From the NCBI RefSeq assembly GCF_024171765.1, contig NZ_JAMTCI010000001.1:372001-436000 (forward strand): a DNA stretch of 64,000 bases, in the 5' to 3' direction. Under the pieces are notes generated by a model, which saw nothing but the letters and a program-made list of their open reading frames with translations, was not told where the DNA came from and did no database searches. The position numbers and the translations under genes are program-made. The DNA comes from Williamsia deligens. GTDB taxonomy: Bacteria > Actinomycetota > Actinomycetes > Mycobacteriales > Mycobacteriaceae. Of this stretch, positions 31,798 through 41,227 are shown piece after piece; the first letter of the stretch is position 1; the number at the start of each line of letters is the position of its first letter.

Positions 31798-31873
31798 TCT
31801 GGTCACCTCGTCGGTCGGGTACGGGTTGTCGTGGGTGCAACGCATCGCGGCGCGGCGGAGTTCCCGAAACGGA

Positions 31874-33013
31874 CTATTCCGCGACCGACCGCCACCACGA
31901 CGCCGAGTCGATGCCGGGACCCGTCCGTGTCGACACGTCGATCCGCGCACCCGGGGCGGGGGTCGCGGTGACGACGCCGTTCTCGGACGCGGCGGCGAGC
32001 ATCCGCGCCACCGGTTCGGCCCAGGGGTGCAGCGCCAGGTTGAACGTCGCCCAGTGGATCGGGACCATCAGCGAGTTCGCGCGTTCGTCCCCCGCGAGCA
32101 TCGTGTGCAGCGCGACACCCTCCTCGGGGTTCACGTGGATGTCGGGCCAGCTGCGGTCGTAGGCGCCGATGGGGACGAGCGTGAGCTCGTACGGCCCGGT
32201 CGTGCGGCCGGCGTCGGCGTAGCTCTCGGTGAAGCCGGTGTCGCCGGTGAAGAACGCCGATCGCGTCGGGCCGTGGATGCCCCAGCTCGCCCACTGCGTC
32301 AGGTTGCGGACCACGCCACGACCCGAGAAATGCCGCGCGGGGACGCAGTCGAACGTGAGGTCACCCACGGAGATCTGCTCGCCCCAGTCGCCCTCGTCGA
32401 TGCGGTCGGGAGCGATCCCCCACGACTCGAGGTGCGCCCCGACACCGACCGGCGCGACGAACCGTGCCGTCGGCTGGGCGTCCGCGATCTCGACGACGGT
32501 CGCCATGTCGAGGTGGTCGTAGTGGTCGTGGCTGATGAGCACCACGTCGATCGGCGGCAGGCCTGCGACGGTCACCGGCACGTCGTGCATGCGGGCCGGC
32601 CCCACGAGCTGCGACGGCGAACAGCGACGGGAGAACACCGGGTCGGTGAGGACACGGCGGCCGTCGATCTCCACCACCGCGCTGGCGTGACCCAGCCAGG
32701 TGACGGCCAGCGACGCGGCCTCCCCGGAGAGATCCGGTGTCACGACCCGGATCGGACGCTGCGGTTCTCCGCGACGACGCTGTCGGATCATGTCCACCGC
32801 GGTGCCGCGGTCGGGTGCGGCGATCGACGACGGCTCCCGGTTGGCGAAGAAGCCGTCGACCTGATGCGGACTGCGGGCGATGTGGGGGGCGATCTGCTCC
32901 GGCGACGCTCCGAACGCGCGTCCCGTCGACGAGCCCACCGCCGCCAGTCCGGACGTGACCGCCCCGACGGTCCCGACGCCCGCGGTGGCGACAAGCCTGC
33001 GCAGCGGTGTCAT
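31874..33013 (-). CDS. Metallo-beta-lactamase-fold hydrolase (NAPE-PLD-like)
   Basis: A 379-residue protein. Residues 1-35 have a hydrophobic, signal-like character. The MBL domain has HxHxDH (segment SHDHYDHLD), the later metal ligands His in PARHFSGR, Asp in FFTGDTGF and His in MVPIHWATF, and the WLGHAS opening typical of N-acylphosphatidylethanolamine-hydrolysing phospholipase D relatives. A lipid phosphodiester or lactone substrate is plausible. Its start overlaps the stop of the upstream NAD(P)-binding gene by 4 bp (ATGA). Confidence 0.85.
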   Translation of the reverse strand: MTPLRRLVATAGVGTVGAVTSGLAAVGSSTGRAFGASPEQIAPHIARSPHQVDGFFANREPSSIAAPDRGTAVDMIRQRRRGEPQRPIRVVTPDLSGEAASLAVTWLGHASAVVEIDGRRVLTDPVFSRRCSPSQLVGPARMHDVPVTVAGLPPIDVVLISHDHYDHLDMATVVEIADAQPTARFVAPVGVGAHLESWGIAPDRIDEGDWGEQISVGDLTFDCVPARHFSGRGVVRNLTQWASWGIHGPTRSAFFTGDTGFTESYADAGRTTGPYELTLVPIGAYDRSWPDIHVNPEEGVALHTMLAGDERANSLMVPIHWATFNLALHPWAEPVARMLAAASENGVVTATPAPGARIDVSTRTGPGIDSASWWRSVAE

Positions 33014-33666
33014 CCGCGGGCCAGTGCGTCGGCGATCGGGGTGTCCCCGCCGGTGAACTCGATCATGCGGCCGACGGTGTCCGGGGTGTCGATGACGGCG
33101 GCGATGACCGCGGCGACGTCGGCGCGGGCCACCTTCGTGCCCTGCTCCGCCCCCTGCTCGCGGGTGGTGATGGTGCCGGTGGCGTCGCCGTCGGCGAGGC
33201 TGCTCGGCGCCACGATGGTCCACTGCAGGTCGCTGGCGCGCAGGTACTGGTCGGCGTCGCCCTTGGCCTCGGCGTACGCGTAGAAGGAGTCGTCGGGGTC
33301 GACGCCGTGATCGGTCGAGGCCCCGAAGTAGGAGACGAGGACGAAGCGCGACACCGAGGCGGCCGATGCCGCGTCGATGGACCGCATGGCCGCGTCGCGG
33401 TCGACCGCATAGGTCCGCTCCGGGTTGCCGCCGCCGGCGCCGGCCGAGAACACGATCGCGTCGTGCTCACCGAGAGCCTCGACGATGTCCTCGGTGGACG
33501 CCTTCTCGATGTCGAGGACGATCGGGGTGGCGCCGCGTGCCGTGATGTCGTCGGACTGGTCCGGGTTGCGGATCACCGACGACACCTGGTGCCCGGCGTC
33601 GGTGAGCAACTGCGCGGCCTGCAGCGCGATCTTGCCGTGTCCTCCGATGATGGCGATGCGTGACAT
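33010..33666 (-). CDS. NAD(P)-binding atypical SDR (NmrA/YwnB-like)
   Basis: A 218-residue Rossmann protein opening IAIIGGHGKIALQAAQLL, the GxxGxxG-type motif of atypical SDRs. It has a YAEAKGDAD segment (Tyr and Lys in YxxxK) and a C-terminus typical of the NAD(P)H-binding family. Members act as redox sensors or reductases. It is the first gene of a coupled pair with the MBL gene and begins a long minus-strand block. Confidence 0.83.
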   Translation of the reverse strand: MSRIAIIGGHGKIALQAAQLLTDAGHQVSSVIRNPDQSDDITARGATPIVLDIEKASTEDIVEALGEHDAIVFSAGAGGGNPERTYAVDRDAAMRSIDAASAASVSRFVLVSYFGASTDHGVDPDDSFYAYAEAKGDADQYLRASDLQWTIVAPSSLADGDATGTITTREQGAEQGTKVARADVAAVIAAVIDTPDTVGRMIEFTGGDTPIADALARG

Positions 33667-34031
33667 GGCTGTCCTCCTCTGTTCCCCGCCACCTCGGCGG
33701 CGGGGAGTCTGCGACCGTGCGATGCGCGGTCTGCGTGGTGGTGTTCGTCCGTGGACGAGCACCGGCGGCCGGGTCCCGACCTTCTCAGGTCTCCCAACGC
33801 GCGATCGCCGCCGTGCATTTCGCCTGCGTGAGCGCAATCCTCTGACCAGTCGGTCCGGGATGGTCGTCGCGGACCCCGGTACCTGCCGTTTCCCGGTGAG
33901 CTGTCCGGCCTCGCGGTGATGACGTGTCACAGTCACCTCCCGTAGTACCCCCACGTTTCGATCGTGGACACCACAGTGGTGCACGATGCATCGGCTGCCA
34001 TCCGTGGTGGCCGAGGTGACAAGGGGGACGG
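33667..34031. promoter_or_regulatory. Divergent promoter region with a palindrome
   Basis: No gene is seen in this 365-bp gap between divergent genes. A palindrome at 33961-33987 (ATCGTG/CACGAT outer and CACCAC/GTGGTG inner arms, 2-nt bulge on the left, 1-nt centre) lies about 45 bp before the GDSL hydrolase start and looks like an operator for a dimeric regulator. Confidence 0.45.
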
Positions 34032-34919
34032 GTGAACGCAGGAGTTCTGCGCGGAGTACGTGGTCGCGTCGTCATGGCGGCCATGATCGGGGCCATCGTG
34101 GCGCCGTTGATGGCCATGAGTGCGCCGGCCGCCGCGGACACCGCGCCCGTTCGCTACGTCGCGCTCGGCGACTCCCGCGCGGCAGCCCCGTCGTTGACGT
34201 CCTTCTTCGAGGGCAGCGGCTGCGCGCGGTCTCATCAGGGCTACCCGTACCGGGTCAGGGCGGCGCTCCATCCCGCGTCGTTCACCGACGCGACGTGCAT
34301 CGCGGCGACGACCGACGACGTCGTCTCCCACGGCCAGCAGACGCTGCTGCCGGTGCCGAAGACGCAGCGACCGCAGATCGACGCGCTCCGCCCGGACACC
34401 ACGCTGGTGACGCTGTCGATCGGCGGCAACGACATCGCCTGGGCGTCCCTGCTCCAGCCGTGTTTCGGTCTCACGAACCTCCGTGACAGCGGGTGTCGAC
34501 GTGAGGCGGGTCTGCGCACACGCCAGAACGTGGCCTTGACCGACCTGCTGCCGAAGGTGGAGCGGGTCCTCGACGCGATCCGTCAACGGTCCCCGCGGGC
34601 ACGCGTCGTCGTCGTCGGACACGGCGGTTACTTCGGCCGCACGGGCTGCTCCCCCACCGCGACCGTCGGTACCGCCGACATGGCGTTCATCGCCGACTTC
34701 TTCCGTCGCTTCGACGGGACCCTCGCCGAGGCCGCTCGCTCCCGCGCTGCGACCTACGTCGACATCGCGGGTCCGGCGGTCGGCCACGATTCCTGCGCGC
34801 CGATCGGCACCCGTTGGTTCGCGGGCCAGTTCCCGTCGGGTCTCACCCCGCCGAACCACCCCACGCCGCTGGGCAGTGCGTCGATGGGCGATCTCGTCCT
34901 GGCGGCCCTGCGCCACTGA
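34032..34919 (+). CDS. Secreted SGNH/GDSL-family hydrolase
   Basis: A 295-residue exported esterase/lipase with signal peptide 1-36 (cleavage after APAAA). It has block I GDSR with Ser48, block III GGND (segment SIGGNDIAW) and block V with the catalytic His in the segment NHPTPLG. Five or more Cys suggest disulfides. The family resembles the Streptomyces and mycobacterial secreted lipases of the SGNH type. GTG 34032 is chosen because it precedes the signal peptide. Confidence 0.88.
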   Translation: MNAGVLRGVRGRVVMAAMIGAIVAPLMAMSAPAAADTAPVRYVALGDSRAAAPSLTSFFEGSGCARSHQGYPYRVRAALHPASFTDATCIAATTDDVVSHGQQTLLPVPKTQRPQIDALRPDTTLVTLSIGGNDIAWASLLQPCFGLTNLRDSGCRREAGLRTRQNVALTDLLPKVERVLDAIRQRSPRARVVVVGHGGYFGRTGCSPTATVGTADMAFIADFFRRFDGTLAEAARSRAATYVDIAGPAVGHDSCAPIGTRWFAGQFPSGLTPPNHPTPLGSASMGDLVLAALRH

Positions 34920-34968
34920 CCCGCCCCTGACCGCTTGCAGGGTTCCCGCTTTGGAGAGTTCGTACGGT

Positions 34969-37212
34969 TCAGATACGCACACGTGTCAGGGCGGCGGCGT
35001 GGTCGAGACGGTCGAGAGCGCGCACGGCGATCCGCGTTGCGGTCGGCAGCTGCTCCGGATCGCGCTCGACGAGCGCGGTGACCGGAGTCTGCGTCAGGGC
35101 ATGCGCCCCGGAGCCCGACGGACTCCCGGCGACGTCACCTCCCCCGGCCTCACGCACCACCGATCGCAGAGCGGCGACCGACGCCCGCACGTCGTCGGCC
35201 CCGGACCGCAGGGCCTCGACGATCTCCGGTGACGGCGCGGTGGCGGGATCCGCACCGGCCGCGACGATCCCGGCGCGCGTCAACGCGTGTGCGGCACGGT
35301 CACACGCCTCGAGCACCCGCACCAGCCGGGCTGTCGAGCGGCGGGCTCGGCTCGCCGGCGCCACCCGCAGGGCCCGCCGGTCGGACGTGCCGACCTGCAG
35401 CGGACGCGCGGCCGTCTGCAGGTCCTGCAGTGCGACGTCGAGACGCCGCGCGGCCGGGACCAGGTCGACGCCACGGCCCGGTTCGACGACCGAGTCGACG
35501 CTCTGGACGATGAGGTCGTCGAGGGCCTCGAGGTAGTCGTCGACCTTCTGCCGCACTGTCTCCCGCGTGCGGGTCGGCAGGATGAAGTAGGCCGCGGCGA
35601 TCCCGACGCTCGCGCCCACGCAGGTCTCGACGATCCGCAGTTCCAGCACCGCCACGCTGAAGGTGCCCAGGAGTCCGTAGAGCATCGCGAGCAGCACGGT
35701 GATGAAGAAGACGAGGAACCCGTTCGCGACGGCCACGAGGTAGAACGCGAAGAAGACACACACGACGATCAGGGCCAGCTGCAGCGGTGGCCTGTGCCCG
35801 ACGACCGCGGCGAGCAGCACACCGGCCAGCACCCCGATGACGGTCCCGACGATGCGATGCCCTGCGCGCGTGAGGATCTCACCCCGCGTCGTCGTCCCGG
35901 TGAAGACGACGAACGCCGAGAGCACCGCCCAGTACCAGCGGGCCGGCGAGACGAGCTCACCGAGCACCGTCGCGATCGACGTGGCCACGGCCACCTGGAT
36001 CGCCGTGCGCGTCGTCGGCTCGAGCCGCGCCAGCCACGACCGCGACGGCGTCGCAGCGTCCTCGCTGTCCGTAGCGAGCGGCGGGGGCGTCGCCGGCGCA
36101 CTCGACCTGTCCCCCGCGGCCTCCCGCTCGATGGCGTGGGCGGTCACGCGGTGGACCGCGATGTGCGCCCGGACCGCTCGTGCCGCCGAACGGATGACGA
36201 TGGACTCCTGATCGCTCCCGGTGGCGCCGGCCTCGAGGCGCGTCACGATGCGTCGCGCGGACCGCAACTCGTCGTCGGTCGGGGTGTTGTGCAGCGTGAC
36301 CCGCAGCGCGGCCAGCACACGGTGCACCGCGGTCGACAGGTGTGCCGGATCGGTCCCCCGCATCGCGAACGCCACCTGCTCGGTGGCCTGTTGGGCGTCG
36401 AAGATGCGCCGTGACATGTCGTTCCCCGTCACCGACAGGTGCGCGGCGGCGACGTTGCGGTCGAGCCAATCCTCGATCATCAGCGCGGTGTTCGCGAGTC
36501 GTTCGAGGCGTTCGGTCACCGTCCGGCGGACCGTCGCGTCGTGGCGTCCGGGGATCGACGGCGAGTATCCCTCGGCGCCGGCCGGGTCGATGGTGTCGAC
36601 GACGTCGAGCGCTGCCGCGCGCAGCGCGCGGGTCAGTCGCGTCAGTTCCGCGCCGGCCCATTCGCGTTGGAACAGGTACCGCACCGTCAGCGCCGACCCG
36701 ACACCGATGACGACAGCCATCAGCAGGTACGGCAGCTGTGCGGTGGTCGCCCGCAGGAACAGCGCGAAGAAGTAGGAGATGAACGCGCCCATCCCGAGCG
36801 CGAACCCGCGCGGGCCGAACCTGCGGACGTAGACCGCGGTGAACAGGACGAGGATGAAGCCGACGTCGGCGAACACCCGCATCGACCCCAGCAGTGTCGA
36901 CACCGTGACCGCGATCGACGCGGGGACCGCGATCAGTGCCGTCGTGAGCAGTCGACCCCGCGCGGTGCGGTCCCGGACGACGAACGCCGAGAACATCGCG
37001 ACGACCGACCCGAGCATCGCGACCGTGATCGGCTGGTGCAGCGCGCGAGTCGTGACGACGAGGACGGCCAGCGCCACCACCAACGTCGACGTGGTCTGGC
37101 TCGCGCTCCGCAGCCGCAGTTGCCCCGGATCGGACACCACCAGGAACCGGGCGAGGCGCACCAGCGCGTCCCCGGGCCGGCGCGGCGACGACACCCACGA
37201 CGACCGGCCCAT
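34969..37212 (-). CDS. FUSC-family membrane protein (aromatic acid exporter-like)
   Basis: A 747-residue protein with two blocks of about six membrane helices (about 30-190 and 410-560). Each is followed by a helical cytoplasmic domain, the layout of FUSC/AaeB/YccS-type proteins. These export aromatic acids or act as efflux parts; the substrate here is unknown. It is convergent with the SGNH hydrolase gene (49-bp gap) and follows the phosphatase gene on the same strand, 41 bp away. Confidence 0.83.
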   Translation of the reverse strand: MGRSSWVSSPRRPGDALVRLARFLVVSDPGQLRLRSASQTTSTLVVALAVLVVTTRALHQPITVAMLGSVVAMFSAFVVRDRTARGRLLTTALIAVPASIAVTVSTLLGSMRVFADVGFILVLFTAVYVRRFGPRGFALGMGAFISYFFALFLRATTAQLPYLLMAVVIGVGSALTVRYLFQREWAGAELTRLTRALRAAALDVVDTIDPAGAEGYSPSIPGRHDATVRRTVTERLERLANTALMIEDWLDRNVAAAHLSVTGNDMSRRIFDAQQATEQVAFAMRGTDPAHLSTAVHRVLAALRVTLHNTPTDDELRSARRIVTRLEAGATGSDQESIVIRSAARAVRAHIAVHRVTAHAIEREAAGDRSSAPATPPPLATDSEDAATPSRSWLARLEPTTRTAIQVAVATSIATVLGELVSPARWYWAVLSAFVVFTGTTTRGEILTRAGHRIVGTVIGVLAGVLLAAVVGHRPPLQLALIVVCVFFAFYLVAVANGFLVFFITVLLAMLYGLLGTFSVAVLELRIVETCVGASVGIAAAYFILPTRTRETVRQKVDDYLEALDDLIVQSVDSVVEPGRGVDLVPAARRLDVALQDLQTAARPLQVGTSDRRALRVAPASRARRSTARLVRVLEACDRAAHALTRAGIVAAGADPATAPSPEIVEALRSGADDVRASVAALRSVVREAGGGDVAGSPSGSGAHALTQTPVTALVERDPEQLPTATRIAVRALDRLDHAAALTRVRI

Positions 37213-37253
37213 GGCGTCAGCCTACGGCGCGAGAGCGCACCGGCAGGACCGTG

Positions 37254-38990
37254 TCAGGAACCGAACGAGACCCCCAGCGGGACCCTGCGGGTGAAGGTCA
37301 GGCGGTCGAACTCGCGGCCGTACTCGTCGACGGCGGAGATGTCCATGCGCGAGTCGGTCAACCCGGGCAGACCCGGTGTGACGTCGATGCTGATGAACGA
37401 GTAGTTGCGGAACCGCACCCGCGACCACTCGACGCTCTCGGCCTTCTTCGACCCGTCGGCGTTCCAGACGTAGCTGTTCGGGACGGTGTCGTCGGAGACG
37501 ACCTTGCCGCGGTAGCTCTCCGACTCCCCGGGCTGGAACTCGTAGCGGGGCCGCCCACCGCCGCCGACGGTGTAGTAGACGGTGCCGTCGGTCTTGGCCG
37601 AGACCGTCGACCGGTCGGGTGCGGCCTTGCGCGGCTGCCCGTTCCGGATCGGGTCGGTGCGCTCGAAGATGTGGTTGTGGGCCTGGAAGACGGCGTCCAC
37701 CTGGTACTGGTCGAACAACTTCGTCCACGCCGCCCGCACGCCGCCGTCGCTGGCGTGCTGCGCGGTGGTCGAGTACGCGCAGTGGTGGAAGAAGCAGACG
37801 ATGAAGTCGATGTTCGGGTCGTTGCGGAACCGGGCGAGGGTCGAGGCGACCCAGGACGTCTGGGCGCCGCCGCTGTAGCCCGTGTTCGCGGTGATCTCGA
37901 ACGAGACGTCGTTGGCGTCGAGCGACAGCACCGCGACGTTGCCGTAGGTGATCGAGTAGACCGACGGGCACCCCGCGGGGCCGTTCGTCGGCATGTCGAG
38001 ACGCGCGGCGTGGCCGCCGTAGCCGTGCGGGGAGTAGAGCGCCTCCATGTCGTGGTTGCCGGTCGCGAACATCCACGGGGCGCGCGACGCGCTCTTCTCG
38101 ATGGCAGCGAGGTAGCCGTCCCAGACATACGGGTTGTACTTGTCGAATCCCGACGCCGCCTTGCCGCCGCTGGGCACGTACTGCAGCTGCTTGCCGCCGC
38201 CCGACGGGTCCGCGTAGGCGATGTCGCCGGCCAGGATGTGGAACGCGGGGTTGCGTGCGGCGATGGCGTTGACGATGTTCGCCGCGTGCGGGACGGTCGG
38301 GTCGTTGTCGGCCTTGTAGTACTGGTCGTCGTAGTCGCCGGCCTTGAGGCCGGGGGGCTGCGTCGGCGTCGTCTCGGTGCCCTGGTCGCCCATCATGGTG
38401 AACCGGAACGGCAGGCTCCGGCCGGGTCGCAGGCCGGTCGAGGCGCTGCGCACGTCGGTGGCGCGGCCGTCGGCGGTGCGCCAGCGGTAGAAGTGCGGCA
38501 GGTGGGCGGGCAGACCGTTCACGGCGGCGTGGACGTAGAACTGCTCCGCGCCGAGGATCCCACCGGTGCTGACCGGCACCTGGCTCACGAGGTTGCGGAC
38601 CTCGGCGACCGTCGTCGCCCCGAGCGCCGGGGTCGGGCCGTGGTCGAGGAACACCTTCGCCGTGCCCGGGTTGCGGGACAGCTGGGCGGAGAACCGGAGC
38701 TGGCTGGCGGCGTCGTTGCCGAAGGCGACGTGGCGACCGCCGACGGCCAGCGGCGCGTCGGCGGCGTAGGCGATGCCCGACCACGCCATGTTGCCCAGAC
38801 CCGCCGCCGCGGCGACCGCGGCCGACCCGGTGAGGAAGTTGCGGCGGCTGACGCTGTGGCGCTTGAGGTTCCAGCGATGCCAGTCGTGCTGTTCCGCGGT
38901 GGACATCGACGCGGCGACCTCTCGGGGGACGCCGGTGTCGACCGTCTCACCGAGGGGGTTCACGCGGGTGCTGGACACAATGTCGGCCAT
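37254..38990 (-). CDS. Tat-exported purple acid phosphatase-like metallophosphoesterase
   Basis: A 578-residue secreted enzyme with a twin-arginine signal (SRRNFLTG, Arg49-Arg50, then Ala-rich core). An N-terminal fibronectin-like/PAP domain (95-210) is followed by the calcineurin-type metallophosphoesterase domain with GDQG, GDIAYAD, GNHD, the HHCAYS His and the QAHNH His. It probably releases phosphate from organic esters outside the cell, after cofactor loading in the cytoplasm. The ATG at 38990 is preferred over 39023, which adds 11 residues. No pho-box could be confirmed. Confidence 0.88.
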   Translation of the reverse strand: MADIVSSTRVNPLGETVDTGVPREVAASMSTAEQHDWHRWNLKRHSVSRRNFLTGSAAVAAAAGLGNMAWSGIAYAADAPLAVGGRHVAFGNDAASQLRFSAQLSRNPGTAKVFLDHGPTPALGATTVAEVRNLVSQVPVSTGGILGAEQFYVHAAVNGLPAHLPHFYRWRTADGRATDVRSASTGLRPGRSLPFRFTMMGDQGTETTPTQPPGLKAGDYDDQYYKADNDPTVPHAANIVNAIAARNPAFHILAGDIAYADPSGGGKQLQYVPSGGKAASGFDKYNPYVWDGYLAAIEKSASRAPWMFATGNHDMEALYSPHGYGGHAARLDMPTNGPAGCPSVYSITYGNVAVLSLDANDVSFEITANTGYSGGAQTSWVASTLARFRNDPNIDFIVCFFHHCAYSTTAQHASDGGVRAAWTKLFDQYQVDAVFQAHNHIFERTDPIRNGQPRKAAPDRSTVSAKTDGTVYYTVGGGGRPRYEFQPGESESYRGKVVSDDTVPNSYVWNADGSKKAESVEWSRVRFRNYSFISIDVTPGLPGLTDSRMDISAVDEYGREFDRLTFTRRVPLGVSFGS

Positions 38991-39116
38991 GCATGTGAGA
39001 CCACCGTCCCGGCCCGGCACCACGGTGTCGGGTGGGCGGCGCGGAGGTGAACGCCGGGTGAAGGTAGTGAACTGCCGCTATTCGGACACCTCAGCCGGGT
39101 GTCACGCCGACCGCCG

Positions 39117-39908
39117 TCACGCCTTCTTCGGCGGGAGCGGGATGAAGTAGCTGGTCCGGTCCTGGTACTCGCGGTAGCCCGGGCGCTGCGCCATGTGCTG
39201 CTCGAGCAGTCGCGCCCCGGTGGCGAACACGAGGAAGTACGTCATGGCGATCGGCGACAGGATCGTGGCGATCGTGGGCCAGAACGTCAGGCAGACCAGG
39301 AACGTCCCCCACCACACGCAGGCGTCACCGAAGTAGTTGGGGTGACGCGTGTATCGCCACAGACCCTTGTCCATGACGGTGCCCTTGTTCCCGGGGTCGG
39401 CCTTGAACCGGTCCATCTGCAGATCGCCGACGGTCTCGAACGTCACGCCGAGCACCCACACGGCGACGCCGACGACGGCGAGATACCAGAGCGTGCCGTG
39501 CGCGACCGACGAGACCTGCAGCGGCAGCGAGACGAACCACAGCGCCGGTCCCTGCGTCGCGTAGATCTTGGTGATCGCGGTGAGCGCGCGGTTGCCGCCG
39601 GCGTCGTCGAGGAGCTTCTCGTAGCGCGGGTCCTCACCCTTGCCCCGCGATCGTCGGTACATCGACGACGCCAGCCGCAGACCCCACACACCGATGAGGA
39701 CGAGCACCAGCAACCGACGCCACAGGTCGCCGTTGCCGAGCACCGCGGTGATCAGGGCGATCACGACGAACCCGAGACCCCATGTCACGTCGACGACGTT
39801 GTGGCGTCCGATCGAGAACCCGATCGCGGCGGTGATCGCGAGCAGGATGATCACCCCGGCCAGGCTCGCGCCGGTGACGATGCCGAACTGGCCCCAGTCG
39901 AAGGTCAT
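39117..39908 (-). CDS. DUF1295 membrane protein (steroid-reductase-like)
   Basis: A 263-residue integral membrane protein with six to seven helices. Its C-terminal motif (segments LWRYTRHPNYFGD and GYREYQDRTSYFIPL) is that of DUF1295 / steroid 5-alpha-reductase C-terminal-domain proteins, which share a fold with isoprenylcysteine methyltransferases. It is the third gene of an operon with a cyclopropane synthase-like methyltransferase and a hydrolase, so a role in lipid modification is likely. Confidence 0.87.
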   Translation of the reverse strand: MTFDWGQFGIVTGASLAGVIILLAITAAIGFSIGRHNVVDVTWGLGFVVIALITAVLGNGDLWRRLLVLVLIGVWGLRLASSMYRRSRGKGEDPRYEKLLDDAGGNRALTAITKIYATQGPALWFVSLPLQVSSVAHGTLWYLAVVGVAVWVLGVTFETVGDLQMDRFKADPGNKGTVMDKGLWRYTRHPNYFGDACVWWGTFLVCLTFWPTIATILSPIAMTYFLVFATGARLLEQHMAQRPGYREYQDRTSYFIPLPPKKA

Positions 39909-39919
39909 CGCGCTACCTC

Positions 39920-41227
39920 TCAGAAGTCGCGGACCGGAGGCATGGAGGAGCGTCCGCGCGCGTCGGGTCGGACCGACAGGATCTGGTCGACACCCATCCG
40001 ACCGTCGCGGAAGGCCATCCCGCCGCCGACGAGGTAGAGCCGCCACACCCGCGCGACCTCCTCGCCGACCATGGCGACGACGTCGTCCCAGCGGTTCTCG
40101 AACGTCTCGTACCAGACGTCGACGGTGCGGACGTAGTGCTCGCGCATGGCGTGCACGTCGCGGACCTCGAGCCCGGACTCCTCGATCATGGCGACGGTCT
40201 CGCCGACGGGACGCATGAACATGTCCGGCGCGATGTAGGACTCGATGAACGGCCCGCCACCGGGGTTGTCCCCGTGCTTGCGCGACATCTGCTGGATGAG
40301 CACCCGACCGCCCTCGATCACGTTGTCGTGCAACGCCTTCGTGTAGGTCGGGTAGTTCTCCTGGCCGACGTGCTCGCCCATCTCGATCGACGCGACCGCG
40401 TCGAACGGGCCGTCGGGGATCTGGCGGTAGTCCTGGATGCGGATCTCGACGCGATCACCCAGCCCGCGCTCGGCGATGCGCGCGTCGATGAACGCCTTCT
40501 GTTCCTTCGAGATGGTCACGCCGACCACCTGCGCGCCGTAGGTCTGCGCGGCGTAGAGGCTCAGCGAGCCCCAGCCGCACCCGACGTCGAGGAACCGCAT
40601 GCCCGGGCGCGCGTCGAGACCGATCTTGCGACAGACCATGTCGAGCTTGTCCCGCTGGGCGTCGGCGAGTGTGTAGTCGGCCGCGTCCGACGTCCAGTAG
40701 CCGCTGGAGTAGGCCATGTGCGGGTCGAGCACGAGGGCGTAGAAGTCGTTGGAGAGGTCGTAGTGGTGGCTGATCGCCGCCCGGTCACGGGCCAGGGTGT
40801 GCAGCTTGCCCTTCACGACGGCCTGGCTCGCCGGCGCGGGCAGCGGACGGCCGATCGCGCCCAGCTTCGACGCCGACCGCACCAACCGGGCAATGCGCGA
40901 CGGGGTGATCGAGATGCGCGACAGCTTGCGCTCGGCGATCACCGACCACACATGGGTCAGCGCGGCGTTCAGGTCGCCCTCGACGTCGAGCTCACCGGTC
41001 ACATAGGCCTGCGCCGCACCCAGTTCACCCGGGCTCCACAGCAGTCGACGCAGCGCGTCGGGGCTGCGCAGCGTCACCAGCGGCGCGTCGGCCGGACCGG
41101 CCTCCGCGCCGTCCCAGGTGCGCAGCCGGACGGGCAGTTCGCCGCCGACGAGGGGTTCGAGCAGGTCCGCGATCGTGTGCGCGGCACCGGTGCCGGTGGG
41201 GGTCGGCGCCATGCGGGTGGTGGTCAA
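39920..41227 (-). CDS. Cyclopropane-fatty-acyl-phospholipid synthase-family methyltransferase
   Basis: A 435-residue SAM-dependent lipid methyltransferase. The N-terminal about 140 residues bind lipid/membrane. The SAM site RFLDVGCGWG is at 211-220, with the downstream family segments GVTISKEQKAF, IEMGEHVG and QQMSRKHGD. It would methylate or cyclopropanate unsaturated acyl chains (UfaA1/CFA-type). The TTG at 41227 is chosen because AGGAG lies 8 bp upstream and the codon overlaps the preceding stop (TTGA). The ATG at 41212 is the alternative. Operon: hydrolase, this gene, DUF1295. Confidence 0.9.
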   Translation of the reverse strand: MTTTRMAPTPTGTGAAHTIADLLEPLVGGELPVRLRTWDGAEAGPADAPLVTLRSPDALRRLLWSPGELGAAQAYVTGELDVEGDLNAALTHVWSVIAERKLSRISITPSRIARLVRSASKLGAIGRPLPAPASQAVVKGKLHTLARDRAAISHHYDLSNDFYALVLDPHMAYSSGYWTSDAADYTLADAQRDKLDMVCRKIGLDARPGMRFLDVGCGWGSLSLYAAQTYGAQVVGVTISKEQKAFIDARIAERGLGDRVEIRIQDYRQIPDGPFDAVASIEMGEHVGQENYPTYTKALHDNVIEGGRVLIQQMSRKHGDNPGGGPFIESYIAPDMFMRPVGETVAMIEESGLEVRDVHAMREHYVRTVDVWYETFENRWDDVVAMVGEEVARVWRLYLVGGGMAFRDGRMGVDQILSVRPDARGRSSMPPVRDF

